Shown here piece after piece: positions 52,440-62,075 of a stretch of DNA of 64,000 bases. Numbering within the stretch: position 1 is the first letter of the stretch; each line of letters begins with the position of its first letter. The notes under the pieces were generated by a model. The model searched no databases, was not told the DNA's origin, and saw only the letters and a list, made by a program, of their open reading frames with translations. The position numbers were made by a program, and so were the translations under genes. Source of the stretch: Gp7-AA6 sp036395755 (GTDB taxonomy: Bacteria > Acidobacteriota > Thermoanaerobaculia > UBA5066 > Gp7-AA6); contig DASWCZ010000096.1 in the NCBI GenBank assembly GCA_036395755.1, forward strand, positions 1 to 64,000, in the 5' to 3' direction.

Positions 52440-53921
52440 TCAGAAACTCTGCTTGCGTTGCGACGAAGAGGGAATCCGCAGCTCTTCTCGATATTTCGCG
52501 ACGGTCCGCCGGGCGATCTGAATTCCCTCCGCGCGGAGCTTCTGCATGATCCGCGCATCCGAGTGGGGCCGTGCCGCATCCTCGTCCGAGACGATCTTCG
52601 CGATCTTGCTCTTGATCGAGAGCGACGAGACTTCGCTGCCCTGCGTCGAGTCGATCCCGCTGTGGAAGAAGTACTTCATCGGAAAGAGTCCGCGCGGCGT
52701 ATGGATGTACTTGTTCGAGACCACGCGCGACACCGTCGACTCGTGCATTCCGATGTCGTTCGCGACGTCGCGAAGGACGAGGGGCCGGAGGTGCTCGATG
52801 CCGTTCTCGAGGAACTCGCGCTGGTGGCGCACGATCGAGTCGGCGACCTTGTAGATCGTCCGCTGCCGCTGGTCCAGGCTCTTGATCAGCCAGACCGCCG
52901 AGCGCATCTTGTCCTTCAAGTACGTCGCCGCTTCCTCGCCGATCGCGCCGTTGCCGCCTCGGAGCATCCGGCGATAGGCAGCAGAGATGCGAAGCTTCGG
53001 CAGGCCGTCTTCGTTCAGCTGGATGACGTACTCGTCTCCGATCTTGCGGACCGCCACGTCCGGCTCGACATAGATCGTGCGTTCATCGGAATACTTGCGG
53101 CCCGGCTTCGGCTCGAGATTCTTGACGATCTCGAAGACCGCCTGCAGCTGTGATAACCCGACGTTCAGCGACCGGGCGAGCTGGGCGAACTGCCGGTTCA
53201 GGAACTCCGACCAGTGCTCGGTGATCACTTTTTCGATCAGAGTGTTGTCGATTCCGAGCGCGCGGATCTGGAGCATAAGGCAGTCCGGCAGGTCGAAGGC
53301 TCCGACACCCGGGGGATCGAAGGAGCGGACGAGGGCGAGCGCCGCCTCGACTTCCTTCTCCTCGGCGAAGCCGGCCGCCCGGATCTCGTCCCGCGAGACG
53401 CGCAGGTATCCGTCCCCGTCGATGTTGCCGACCAAGTACTGCGCGATCTCGCGGACGGAGGCCGGGGAGTCGGACATCGAGAGCTGCCAGTTCAGGTGCT
53501 CGGGCAGCCCCTGTGGCCGCGAGAGCGTGTTCTCGAGCGGCACCTGCTCGGTGTCCTCGTACTGTCGCGGGTTGTAGGCGCTATCCAGGTAATCCTCGAA
53601 GTAGGAATCGAAGTCGATCTCGTCGAAGGAATCCCGTTCCTTCTCGACCGGCGTTTCGGCCACGTCGGGCGAAGCGGGAGCAGCTTCCACGTCCGCTTCC
53701 TTGGCGGCCGAGGCGTCCGACTCGACCTCCGCCTCGGTCGGCGTCTCGGCGGCGACCGCCTCCTCTTCCTCTTCGAGCAGCGGGTTCTCGACGATCTCCT
53801 GGGTCAGGACGTCCTGGAGCTCGAGCTTCGACATCTGCAGCAGCTTGATCGCCTGCTGCAGCGACGGCGTCATCACCAGACGCTGGGAGAGCCTGAGGTT
53901 GAGCTTTTGTTCTAGAGCCAT
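52440..53921 (-). CDS. rpoN: RNA polymerase sigma-54 factor
   Basis: Sigma-54 of 493 aa. Region I is LRLSQRLVMTPSLQQAIKLL, the Gln/Leu-rich activator-interacting part. A long acidic region II (about 50-130, EEEEEAVAAETPTEAEVESD) follows. The core-binding domain and HTH precede the RpoN box ARRTVAKYREEL near the C-terminus. It recognises -24/-12 promoters and needs AAA+ activators, none of which is encoded here. I saw no convincing -24/-12 site in the window. Confidence 0.95.
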   Translation of the reverse strand: MALEQKLNLRLSQRLVMTPSLQQAIKLLQMSKLELQDVLTQEIVENPLLEEEEEAVAAETPTEAEVESDASAAKEADVEAAPASPDVAETPVEKERDSFDEIDFDSYFEDYLDSAYNPRQYEDTEQVPLENTLSRPQGLPEHLNWQLSMSDSPASVREIAQYLVGNIDGDGYLRVSRDEIRAAGFAEEKEVEAALALVRSFDPPGVGAFDLPDCLMLQIRALGIDNTLIEKVITEHWSEFLNRQFAQLARSLNVGLSQLQAVFEIVKNLEPKPGRKYSDERTIYVEPDVAVRKIGDEYVIQLNEDGLPKLRISAAYRRMLRGGNGAIGEEAATYLKDKMRSAVWLIKSLDQRQRTIYKVADSIVRHQREFLENGIEHLRPLVLRDVANDIGMHESTVSRVVSNKYIHTPRGLFPMKYFFHSGIDSTQGSEVSSLSIKSKIAKIVSDEDAARPHSDARIMQKLRAEGIQIARRTVAKYREELRIPSSSQRKQSF

Positions 53922-53945
53922 CGAAGATGAACTTGCCTGGCCAGC

Positions 53946-54746
53946 CTAGCGGAGTTGAAACGCCTCCCCCAGATAGATCTTTTTTACGACGGCGTCATTC
54001 GACAAGGCAAGCGGCGTGCCAGCCCGCAAAATCTCGCCGGCGTTGATTATATAAGCGCGGTCGACGATCGACAAAGTCTCGCGGACGTTGTGGTCCGTGA
54101 CGAGGACTCCGATCCCGGAAGACGCCAGACGTCGCACGATCGACTGGATGTCGAGCACCGCGAGCGGGTCGATCCCGGCGAACGGCTCGTCGAGCAGGAG
54201 GAAGTAGGGAGAAACGACCAGGCTGCGAGCGATTTCGACGCGACGCCGCTCTCCACCCGACAGCGTGTAGGCACGATGGTCGCGCACCCCTTCGAGGCCG
54301 AACTCGGCCAGGAGCTCGTCGGCCCGCTCCCGCTGCGCCGAGTGGGGAAGGTCGAGCGTCTCCAAGATCGCGAGGAGATTCTCCTCGACCGTCATCTTCC
54401 GGAAGACCGAAGGTTCCTGCGGGAGATACGAGATCCCGGCGCGGGCGCGGCGATACATCGGGAGACCCGTCAGGTCGCGATCGCCCAATCGGACCGTCCC
54501 GGCGTCCGGCTCGACCAAGCCGACCACGATCGAGAACGTCGTGGTCTTGCCGGCGCCGTTCGGGCCGAGAAGTCCGACGATCTCCCCCGCCGCGACCTCG
54601 AGCGACACTCCGGAGACGACCGTGCGTCCGGAGTAGGACTTGACCAGTCCTTCGGCGACGAGGAGCGGCCGCGCTTCCCCGCGGCGCGCGGCCGTATCCG
54701 CGTCTCCCGGAGGCAGGGGCAGCGCGCCCTCTCGACTCTCTCCCAC
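53946..54746 (-). CDS. lptB: LPS export ATP-binding protein LptB
   Basis: ABC ATPase of 266 aa that powers LPS extraction with LptF/G. Walker A is GPNGAGKTTTF, the signature is LSGGERRRVEIARSL, and Walker B is FLLLDEPFAGIDPLA, the LptB-typical form. YRRARAGISYLPQEPSVFRKM is the coupling groove. About 25 extra residues precede the normal start (LLVAEGLVKSY), so the GTG start may be too far upstream. Confidence 0.94.
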   Translation of the reverse strand: MGESREGALPLPPGDADTAARRGEARPLLVAEGLVKSYSGRTVVSGVSLEVAAGEIVGLLGPNGAGKTTTFSIVVGLVEPDAGTVRLGDRDLTGLPMYRRARAGISYLPQEPSVFRKMTVEENLLAILETLDLPHSAQRERADELLAEFGLEGVRDHRAYTLSGGERRRVEIARSLVVSPYFLLLDEPFAGIDPLAVLDIQSIVRRLASSGIGVLVTDHNVRETLSIVDRAYIINAGEILRAGTPLALSNDAVVKKIYLGEAFQLR

Positions 54747-54802
54747 GGACCAAGGATAGTGGATCGTCGCGGTCGGAGGGCGTCGCGCGCGGGCGGAATC
54801 CC

Positions 54803-56779
54803 TCAGTTCGATTTGGTCTTGTGGATCGTTTCGGTCTTACCGCCTTCGGGCGCCGTCACAAGGACGTTCTTCCCGCGGCCTGTGATCGTCAACGTGGATC
54901 CGGCGACGCGGTTGCCTTCGGCGTCGGAGACCCGCGCCGGGCTGCCGTTCAAGACCGTCCGCCCCTCGTCCGGATAATCGACGGCCCGATCCGCGGATCC
55001 GGTCCGACCGGTCGCGCGATCGGCGAGCGCGACCCCGCCGGAGAGCTCGACCCTTTCCAACCTCTTGTCCTTCCCGAAGAAGGCGACCCCGCGGTCTCCC
55101 GTCGCCCGCCACGCGCCGCGCGTGACGGTCACCGCGTCTTCGAAAACGGCGCTCGCCTCGCTCTCCCGGTAGAGAAGCCGCCGCGCGGTGACGACCGTCG
55201 GCTCCTCGCGCGCGCGTGCGGCGGGCGCGGGCGCGCGGGTCAAGACCGTGCGAACCTTGCCGACGGCGGCGGCGCTCTTCTCGGCGTCGTTTACGGTAAT
55301 GTCGTCGGCGAAGACCGACGAAGAGTCCTGCCAGAGGCTGGCCGATCCGGAGAGGGACGCGAGGTGCGACGCCTGGTCGAGGACGATCTTCTCGGCTTTG
55401 CCGTACGTAGGTCGACTCGGATCCCCGAGGAATGCGGCGCCGTTTGCGGGACGGTCTTTGGCGGGAACGAAAACGGCGCGGGCCTTCCCCTCCGCGGAGA
55501 GCGATTTTCGATTCCGGTCGATTTCGATTCGGGACGCCGAGACCCGCGACCCGCCCTCTTCGACGGTCGCCGATTTTTCAGGAGTGCCCGTCAAGAGCCA
55601 GACCCCGCGGTCGGGGAGGTCCACGACCCGATCTGCGCGCCCCGTCCGGCCGTCCCCCTCCAGGTGGACATCCCCTTCGAGCTCGAGGGTTTGAAAATCT
55701 CCACCGGCTGCGAAGGACGCGCTCGCGCGCACGGCCTCGGCGTTTCCACGGTCCGATCGAAGGCGCACGTCTCCGTTCGCGCGTGCCGAAACCGGGCGGC
55801 CGCCCGCGATGTCGAGATCCACGGAGCGGGCCGCGAGCCGGCGGTTCGGCTCCGTCACCGTCGCAGGGTTCCCCGTCAGGTGGACCGACCGAACCTCTCC
55901 GGAAGGATCGAAGAAGAGCGCCGCCTCGTCGGCGGAGTACGCGCGCGAGGATGCGCCGGGGGCGGTCGGCGCGAGGGTCCCGCTCACTTTCGAAAACGCC
56001 CGTGCCCACTCGGGCCGGTTGTTTTCGGAGAGTCTCATCAAGAGCCGTCCGCAGGAGAGGGTGTCTCCCTTCGCCGAGGTGGCCGAAACGTTCCCGGCGA
56101 GCTCGATGACCGCCTCCTCGCGGCGGTACTCACCGGAATTCGCCGCGATCGAAGAGAGACCGCCGCTTCCCTGCCCCGTCCCGGACCCGCGGATCGGTCC
56201 CGCGAGCGCGAGCTTGCGAGTCCGAACGTCGTAGTTCCCCGATGCGGCCCGGACGTCGAACGTCCCCCGCGTGAAGTGAAGGTTCGTCGGAGCCCGCAAA
56301 GTCCGCTTCGAAGGATCGAATTCGAGCTTTTCGGTCTCCCCGAGCGCACCGTCCTGTGACTCGACCCACCGAACGTTCCCGGACAGAACGGCCGCTTTCG
56401 TCCGGTCGTCGTATTGCGCGCGATCCGCCAGAACGGTCACGGGCGCGCCGGATTCCGGGTAGATGGTGAGCGAGACCTTCTCGAGCGCGTACCAGTTCGG
56501 AGGCAGTCCGGCGCCCGATCCGAAGCCGATCGTGCGCTCCGATCGGATCCGGAAGAGCGGCTTCTCCCCGACCGACTCGGTGTAGTCGAAACCCTGAAGA
56601 AGCGTCGTGGGTTGACCGCCGGGCGCTCCGGCAGGGACGCGAGCGCTCCCCCGTCCGCCGCCCGCGAAGCTTGCGCCTCCGGAGGGAGGCGCCTGTCCCG
56701 CTCGGAAGAAAAAGGCGATCAGCGCGAGAAACGCCGCGCCGAAGACGAGGATTCCGATCTCGAGCCGCGAGAGTTTCAC
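54803..56779 (-). CDS. Fused LptC-LptA-type LPS transport protein
   Basis: Protein of 658 aa. A single N-terminal membrane helix (LEIGILVFGAAFLALIAFFF) anchors an LptC-like domain (about 60-200: LSGNVRWVESQDGALGETEK). It is followed by several OstA/LptA-type beta-jellyroll stretches with patterns such as LELEGDVHLEGDGRTGRADR, AEKIVLDQASHLASLSGSAS and VELSGGVALADRATGRTGSA. LptC is about 190 aa and LptA about 185 aa in E. coli, so this one chain could form most of the periplasmic bridge. GTG start in a GTGA overlap with recJ. Confidence 0.85.
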   Translation of the reverse strand: MKLSRLEIGILVFGAAFLALIAFFFRAGQAPPSGGASFAGGGRGSARVPAGAPGGQPTTLLQGFDYTESVGEKPLFRIRSERTIGFGSGAGLPPNWYALEKVSLTIYPESGAPVTVLADRAQYDDRTKAAVLSGNVRWVESQDGALGETEKLEFDPSKRTLRAPTNLHFTRGTFDVRAASGNYDVRTRKLALAGPIRGSGTGQGSGGLSSIAANSGEYRREEAVIELAGNVSATSAKGDTLSCGRLLMRLSENNRPEWARAFSKVSGTLAPTAPGASSRAYSADEAALFFDPSGEVRSVHLTGNPATVTEPNRRLAARSVDLDIAGGRPVSARANGDVRLRSDRGNAEAVRASASFAAGGDFQTLELEGDVHLEGDGRTGRADRVVDLPDRGVWLLTGTPEKSATVEEGGSRVSASRIEIDRNRKSLSAEGKARAVFVPAKDRPANGAAFLGDPSRPTYGKAEKIVLDQASHLASLSGSASLWQDSSSVFADDITVNDAEKSAAAVGKVRTVLTRAPAPAARAREEPTVVTARRLLYRESEASAVFEDAVTVTRGAWRATGDRGVAFFGKDKRLERVELSGGVALADRATGRTGSADRAVDYPDEGRTVLNGSPARVSDAEGNRVAGSTLTITGRGKNVLVTAPEGGKTETIHKTKSN

Positions 56780-58590
56780 GGAGCGGGCGCGAGCTCTGCC
56801 GGCGTCGAAGAGGGCACTCTCGAAAACGGTTGCGGCTGCGCTGCCACCGCCCGCACGATCTCGATCTCGGGCCGCCCGCTCCAGCGGCTCACGGCGATAC
56901 GGTAGTGGAGCGCGAAGGACCCGCCGCTTTCCCAATCCCCGTCGAGCGGTCCGGCGGAGCTCCAGCAGACTGCGTCGAAGTCTGCTGTCGCCCCTTCGAG
57001 CCGGCCCCGCAGGCCGGTCTCCCCGATCGGGCGGAACCGTTCCCGGGCACGGGCGGCGCGGCAGGAGAAAACGGGGCGCGGATTTCCGGCGCCGTGCGGC
57101 TCGAAGCGCTCGAGGTGGGAGAGGGTCTCGTCGGAAATGTCTTCCAGTGGAAGCTCGACGTCCGCGGTCTCGCGGCGGACGAACGTCCCGCGCGGCACGC
57201 GTTCTTCGAACAGCAGGCGCGCTTCCTCGCGGAAGGCGGCGAAACCCGCCGAGGCGAGCGTGCCGCCGACTGCCTGGTCGTGCCCGCCGAAGTCGAGGAA
57301 GCGGTGGCGAAGATCCTTCAGCGTGTCGTGGAGCGACACCCCCGGGATGCTCCTTCCCGAGCCGTGCGCCCGCTCTCCCTCCAGGGCGAAGAGGAGAACC
57401 GGCCGGTTGTATTCCCGCGCGAGCCGGGCTGCCGCGATTCCGAGCACGCCCCGGTGCCAAAACGGATCGGCTTCCACCAGGAGCGCGTCGCGATCGGGAT
57501 CGAACGACTTCGCGATCCGCTCCCTCGCCTCGCCGAAAACGCGGCGCTCGATCGCCTGCCGTTGCGCATTCTCGGCGCAGAGCTCTCGCGCGATCTCGCC
57601 GGCCCGGGACGGGTCCCTCTCCTCGAAGAGCGCCAGGGCGAGCTCCGCCGTGTCGAGCCGTCCGGCGGCGTTCAACCGGGGGGCGATCCGGAACGCGACC
57701 TCTTCGGACGTGGGCGCTCGGCCCGGCTCGATTCCGCACGCTTCGAGGAGAGCCGCGAGCCCCGGCGCGCGCGGGCGGGCGAGCGCCGCCAGGCCGAGTG
57801 CCGCGATCGCGCGATTCTCGCCGGTCAGCGGCACGATGTCCGCGATCGTGCCGAGGCAGGCCGCTCGAAGAAGCGACTCCCGGGAAAGTCCGGCGCCGCC
57901 TCGGAGCGCGATCGCTTCGGCGAGCTTGAACGCGATCCCGGAGCCGGAGAGGTCCTTGTACGGGTAGGAGCAGCCCGGCTGTCTCGGGTTGATGACGACG
58001 GCTCCTTCCGGGAGCTTTTCGGGCACGAGATGGTGATCGGTCACGACCACTTCGACGCCGGCTTCGCGGGCGCACGCCACGCCTTCGACCGCCGTGATGC
58101 CGCAGTCGACGGTCACGATCACCGACGGTCGAAGCTCTGCGAGGACGCGCCGCACGGTATCGGGGGCAAGCCCGTACCCGTCCTTCAACCGGTGGGGAAT
58201 GAAAGCGACGGCCGGCGCGCCGACCCGGGAAAGCGCCGCCTTGAGTTGCGCCACGGCCGTCACGCCGTCGACGTCGTAGTCGCCGAAGACGACGACGCGC
58301 CGCCCGGCGCGCGCCGCCGACAGGAGCAGGCGGACGGCCTCGTCCATTCCGGCGAGCCGGAAGGGGTCGTGGAGCTGCGACTGGTCCGGACGAAAGAACC
58401 GATCTGCCTCCGCGGCGGTCCCGATGCCGCGTGCCTCGAGCAGACCGGCGATCACGCGTGGCACTCCGGCCTCCCGGGCCAGGAGACCGGTCGAGTCGCT
58501 CGGTCGGGCGGCTTCCAATCCGGCGAGAAGATCGGCGGTCACGGTCGAAATGGCTTCCATGGCGGCAGGATCCGGTCGAAGGTGGGACAA
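56776..58590 (-). CDS. recJ: Single-stranded-DNA-specific exonuclease RecJ
   Basis: DHH-family 5'-3' exonuclease of 604 aa. Motifs are VVVFGDYDVDGVTAVAQL, VTVDCGITA, VVVTDHHLVPEKLP and NPRQPGCSYPYKDLSGSGIA. The DHHA1 domain follows (FALEGERAHGSGRSIPG, FGGHDQAVGGTL), then an OB-like C-terminal domain. It takes part in recombinational repair and mismatch repair. It is followed by lptCA through a GTGA overlap. Confidence 0.95.
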   Translation of the reverse strand: MSHLRPDPAAMEAISTVTADLLAGLEAARPSDSTGLLAREAGVPRVIAGLLEARGIGTAAEADRFFRPDQSQLHDPFRLAGMDEAVRLLLSAARAGRRVVVFGDYDVDGVTAVAQLKAALSRVGAPAVAFIPHRLKDGYGLAPDTVRRVLAELRPSVIVTVDCGITAVEGVACAREAGVEVVVTDHHLVPEKLPEGAVVINPRQPGCSYPYKDLSGSGIAFKLAEAIALRGGAGLSRESLLRAACLGTIADIVPLTGENRAIAALGLAALARPRAPGLAALLEACGIEPGRAPTSEEVAFRIAPRLNAAGRLDTAELALALFEERDPSRAGEIARELCAENAQRQAIERRVFGEARERIAKSFDPDRDALLVEADPFWHRGVLGIAAARLAREYNRPVLLFALEGERAHGSGRSIPGVSLHDTLKDLRHRFLDFGGHDQAVGGTLASAGFAAFREEARLLFEERVPRGTFVRRETADVELPLEDISDETLSHLERFEPHGAGNPRPVFSCRAARARERFRPIGETGLRGRLEGATADFDAVCWSSAGPLDGDWESGGSFALHYRIAVSRWSGRPEIEIVRAVAAQPQPFSRVPSSTPAELAPAP

Positions 58591-58605
58591 ATGGAGTCCG
58601 CGGGC

Positions 58606-59568
58606 CTATTCGCCCGGCTGCTCCTCGTGCCGGCCCATTGCCCGGAACTTCCGATACCGCCGCTCGCGGCGCTCCTCGCTCGTCAAATCGGACACGTCCT
58701 TCAGGTGGCGCTCGATCGCTTCCGCCACGGCCGCAGCCGCGCCCATCGGATCGGCATGCGCCCCGCCCGGCGGCTCGGGGATGATCTCGTCGATGATGCC
58801 GAACTCCTTCAGGTCGCCGGCGGTCAGGCGAAGAGCCTCGGCCGCCTCTTTCTTGCGCGAAGCGTCCTTCCACAGGATGGCTGCGCAGCCTTCCGGCGAG
58901 ATGACCGAATAGATCGCGTGCTCGAGCATCAGGATCCGGTCGCCGACGCTGAGCGCGAGCGCGCCGCCGGAGCCTCCCTCGCCGGTGACGATCACAACGA
59001 TCGGGACGCGGAAGGCCGACATGGCTCGAAGGTTGACGGCGATGGCCTCGGCCTGGCCGCGCTCCTCGGCGTCGATGCCGGGGTAGGCGCCGGCGGTATC
59101 GACGAAGGAGAGGATGGGGCGGTCGAACTTTTCCGCGAGGCGCATCACCCGGAGCGCCTTCCGGAAACCTTCCGGACGCGGCATTCCAAAGTTCCTCCGG
59201 ATCTTTTCCTTCGTGTCCCGCCCCTTCTGATGACCGACGACGGCGACCGGCCGGCCGCGGAACCGCGCGATCCCGGCGACGACTGCGGGGTCGTCGGCGA
59301 ACTTGCGATCCCCGTGGAGCTCGACGAAGTCCGTCATGAGCGCTCCGATGTAGTCGAGGGTGTACGGACGCGCAGGGTGCCGGGCGACCAGCGTCTTCTG
59401 CCAGGGAGTCAGGCCCGCGTAAATTTCTCTCGAGACCCGCACGAGCTTCTCGCGGAGGCGTTCGATCTCCTTGCGGTGGGCGGCGTCGTCGGGAAGCGTC
59501 GCGAGCTCCTCGATCCGGCGCCGGAGGCGCAGGATCGGCTCCTCGAACTGCCCGTCCTCGCCGTTCAT
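58606..59568 (-). CDS. accA: Acetyl-CoA carboxylase carboxyltransferase alpha subunit
   Basis: AccA of 320 aa, transferring carboxyl from biotin to acetyl-CoA. LRRRIEELATLPDDAAHRKE is the N-terminal helix pair. HGDRKFADDPAVVAGIARF, VVGHQKGRDTKEKIRRNFGM, VDTAGAYPGIDAEERGQAEA and GEGGSGGALALSVGD are the family signatures. accD is not adjacent. Confidence 0.96.
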   Translation of the reverse strand: MNGEDGQFEEPILRLRRRIEELATLPDDAAHRKEIERLREKLVRVSREIYAGLTPWQKTLVARHPARPYTLDYIGALMTDFVELHGDRKFADDPAVVAGIARFRGRPVAVVGHQKGRDTKEKIRRNFGMPRPEGFRKALRVMRLAEKFDRPILSFVDTAGAYPGIDAEERGQAEAIAVNLRAMSAFRVPIVVIVTGEGGSGGALALSVGDRILMLEHAIYSVISPEGCAAILWKDASRKKEAAEALRLTAGDLKEFGIIDEIIPEPPGGAHADPMGAAAAVAEAIERHLKDVSDLTSEERRERRYRKFRAMGRHEEQPGE

Positions 59569-59599
59569 TTCGTTGGATTGTAGCGGCTGGCCTCGCTCT

Positions 59600-62020
59600 C
59601 TACATCAGGTCCTGCGGGTCCACGTCGACGGCCACCTGCGCGCCGGCGGGAGACCGCTCCGGAATCGAATCTTCGAGAAGCGACAGGATCGCCGCACGGT
59701 CGGGAGCCCGCAGCAGGGTCTGGAACCGCCATCTCCCCTGGAGTCGCTCGATCGGGGCGGGCGCCGGACCGGAGATCCGGACCGGCTTCCCCAGGGCGGC
59801 GGTCTCCAGTGCTCGGCCGATCTCCCGTCCGACCTCCTCCGCCTTCTCGCGGTTCGGCGAGGACACGAGGACGGCCGCGAGCTCGGAGAACGGCGGATAG
59901 AAGAAGGTGCGCCGGAACAGGAGCTCCTCCCCCGCGAAACCGTCCACGTCGTGGGCCGCGGCGCGCAGGATCGCGGGATGACCCGGATGAAACGTCTGGA
60001 CGTGGACGGTGCCCGGCAGGTCGCCGCGGCCGGCCCGGCCGGCCACCTGCGAAAGGAGCTGGAAGGTCTTCTCGGCCGCGCGAAAATCGGGAAAGTTCAG
60101 GATCGAGTCGGCCGAGAGGACCCCCACCGCGGTCACGTTCGGGAAATCGTGTCCCTTGGCGACCATCTGGGTTCCGATGAGACACCGGGCGCGGCCCGAG
60201 AGGACGTCGTCGACGACCGCCTCGACCCCCCGGCGCCGAGCGGAATCCCGATCGAGGATCGTCCAGGGCACGTCCGGGAAGAGCTGCGCGAACCGCTCCG
60301 CGACGCGCTCGGTGCCCGCTCCAATTGCCTCGAGGAGTGATCCGCCACACTCGGGACACCGCTCCGGCCTCGGAACTTTCTCGCCGCAGTAGTGGCAAAT
60401 CAGGCGCCGTCCCCGGTCGTGCACGGTCCGCGAGACGCTGCAGCGGGAGCAGCGGAAGTCGAAGCCGCACTCGCGGCAGAGGAGAAACGGCGCGAAGCCG
60501 CGGCGCGGCTGGAGGAGGATCGCCTGCTCGCCCCGGCCGAACGTCTCCGTGAGACGCTCGAGGAGCGCCGCAGAAAAGAGCGGGACCCCTTTCTCCTCCG
60601 GGCTCGCTTTTTCCCGACGAAGGTCCACGATCTCGACCCGTGGGAGCGGCCGCGATTCGATGCGCGACGTCAGGCGAAGCGACGCCATCTTTCCGGTCCG
60701 CGCCGCGTAATACGCCTCCATCGACGGCGTCGCGGATCCCATGACGAGCGCGGCGCCGTTCGCCTTCGCGCGGATGGCCGCGACTTCCCGGGCGTCGTAA
60801 CGCGGGTTCTCGCGCTGCTTGTAGGACGGGTCGTGCTCCTCGTCGACCACGAAGAGTCCCGGATCGGTCACCGGGGCGAACGCGGCGGACCGGGGGCCGA
60901 TCACGATCGGAGCGTCGCCCGAGCGGACGCGATCCCACGCCCGGGCGCGCTCCCCTTCCGAGAGCGCCGAGTGGAGCACCGCGGCGCGCTCCCCGAACTG
61001 CCGGCGCAGCTGTCGGGCAAAGACCGGGGTCAACGCGATCTCGGGAACGAGCCACACGCTGCCGCGGCCGAGGTCCCAGGCGGCGGCGATCGCCCGAAGA
61101 TAGATCTCGGTCTTTCCGCTCCCCGTGACTCCCTGGAGGAGCGCCGGGAGGTAACGCCGCTCTCCAATCGCCGAGCGGATCGTCTCGAGCGCCCTGTACT
61201 GCTCCGCGGTCAGAACGAGGTCCGGCGGGGCAAGGAGAGCGGTCGACGACAGCGGCGACGGTTCTTCCTTTTCGATCTGCTCGAAGGTCAGGAGGAGACC
61301 CTTTTGAGCGAGTCCGCGCAGGACGGCAGGGCCGGCGCCCGTCGCGAGGCGGACGTCGGCCGCGGTGGCCGGCCGTCCGAGCTCGTCGAGCCAGGCGAGG
61401 GCCTCCCGACCGCGCCGGCTGCGGCCGAGTAGCGTCTCTCGTTCCGCCGCGCCGACGCGGCTCGGAAGATAGGCGAGGATGGGGCGGCGGGCTTCGCGGC
61501 GCTCGCGGGAGACCGCACGGATCCATCCCTTCTCCTCGAGCGCCCGCACCGTCTCGCGTCGGGGGCGCGCCTCCGGCGGGAGCTCCGCCAGCCGGGCCAC
61601 GCGTCCGTCGGCGAGCGCTTCGAGAAAAGGGCGCGCCTCGGTATCCGCCCGCGCCGCGGCGAGAGCGCCCTTCTCGGTGATCCGGTACCGGACCGAGCCG
61701 GTCGCGTGGAGCCGCGCAGGCAGTGCGCTTTTCAAGATCTCACCTTCCGCCGCAAAGAACCGATGCGCGACTTTCGCCGCGGTCTCCAGCATCTCGGGGG
61801 GACACACCGGAGCGTCGTCGAGCACTTCGAGGACGCCCCGGAGGAGCGCGCCCTTTCCCTCAGCGTCGGCCCCGTCCGATACGACGACTCCCGTCAGCAC
61901 CCGCTCGCCGAACGGGACGCGCACGCGGGTGCCGGGCGGCGGAAGGGGCAGCGTCTCCGGGACCCGATAGGCGAAGTTTTTCCGGATCGGGAGGGGGAGA
62001 GCGACGGAGACCGCGCGCAT
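59600..62020 (-). CDS. priA: Primosomal replication-restart helicase PriA
   Basis: PriA of 806 aa. The 3'-end-binding domain begins MRAVSVALPLPIRKNFAYRV. Walker A is LQGVTGSGKTEIYLRA, and the DEAH-type box is FVVDEEHDPSYKQRENPRY. The zinc-binding cysteines lie in CRECGFDFRCSRC and CHYCGEKVPRPERCPECGG. The helicase C-domain holds ILLQPRRGF, GTQMVAKGHDFPNVTAVGVL and QVAGRAGRGD. The start is set at the ATG before the conserved N-terminus, because the frame continues into an upstream repeat. Confidence 0.95.
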   Translation of the reverse strand: MRAVSVALPLPIRKNFAYRVPETLPLPPPGTRVRVPFGERVLTGVVVSDGADAEGKGALLRGVLEVLDDAPVCPPEMLETAAKVAHRFFAAEGEILKSALPARLHATGSVRYRITEKGALAAARADTEARPFLEALADGRVARLAELPPEARPRRETVRALEEKGWIRAVSRERREARRPILAYLPSRVGAAERETLLGRSRRGREALAWLDELGRPATAADVRLATGAGPAVLRGLAQKGLLLTFEQIEKEEPSPLSSTALLAPPDLVLTAEQYRALETIRSAIGERRYLPALLQGVTGSGKTEIYLRAIAAAWDLGRGSVWLVPEIALTPVFARQLRRQFGERAAVLHSALSEGERARAWDRVRSGDAPIVIGPRSAAFAPVTDPGLFVVDEEHDPSYKQRENPRYDAREVAAIRAKANGAALVMGSATPSMEAYYAARTGKMASLRLTSRIESRPLPRVEIVDLRREKASPEEKGVPLFSAALLERLTETFGRGEQAILLQPRRGFAPFLLCRECGFDFRCSRCSVSRTVHDRGRRLICHYCGEKVPRPERCPECGGSLLEAIGAGTERVAERFAQLFPDVPWTILDRDSARRRGVEAVVDDVLSGRARCLIGTQMVAKGHDFPNVTAVGVLSADSILNFPDFRAAEKTFQLLSQVAGRAGRGDLPGTVHVQTFHPGHPAILRAAAHDVDGFAGEELLFRRTFFYPPFSELAAVLVSSPNREKAEEVGREIGRALETAALGKPVRISGPAPAPIERLQGRWRFQTLLRAPDRAAILSLLEDSIPERSPAGAQVAVDVDPQDLM

Positions 62021-62040
62021 CACTACACGAGTAAGGTGGC

Positions 62041-62068
62041 GGGTGCAGGTCCGCAGGACCTGTCCCCG
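62041..62068. repeat. Short GC hairpin repeat, copy 2
   Basis: GGGTG, then CAGGTCC-GCA-GGACCTG (62046-62062), then TCCCCG. It differs from the copy at 21015-21042 by one base in each arm, and the two changes restore pairing. It lies between the lipoprotein gene stop and priA, so it may attenuate or terminate transcription there. Confidence 0.7.
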
Positions 62069-62075
62069 CGGCATG

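Noticed and set aside
52440..53921. Sigma-54 (-24/-12) promoters in the window, prompted by rpoN
   Set aside because: Several TGGCAC strings occur (for example near 14590 and 26117), but none is followed at the right spacing by TTGC.
56780..58873. An N-terminal extension that would make the LptC-LptA protein 1356 aa
   Set aside because: The extra residues are a shadow over recJ. The LptC anchor begins at the GTG that overlaps the recJ stop.
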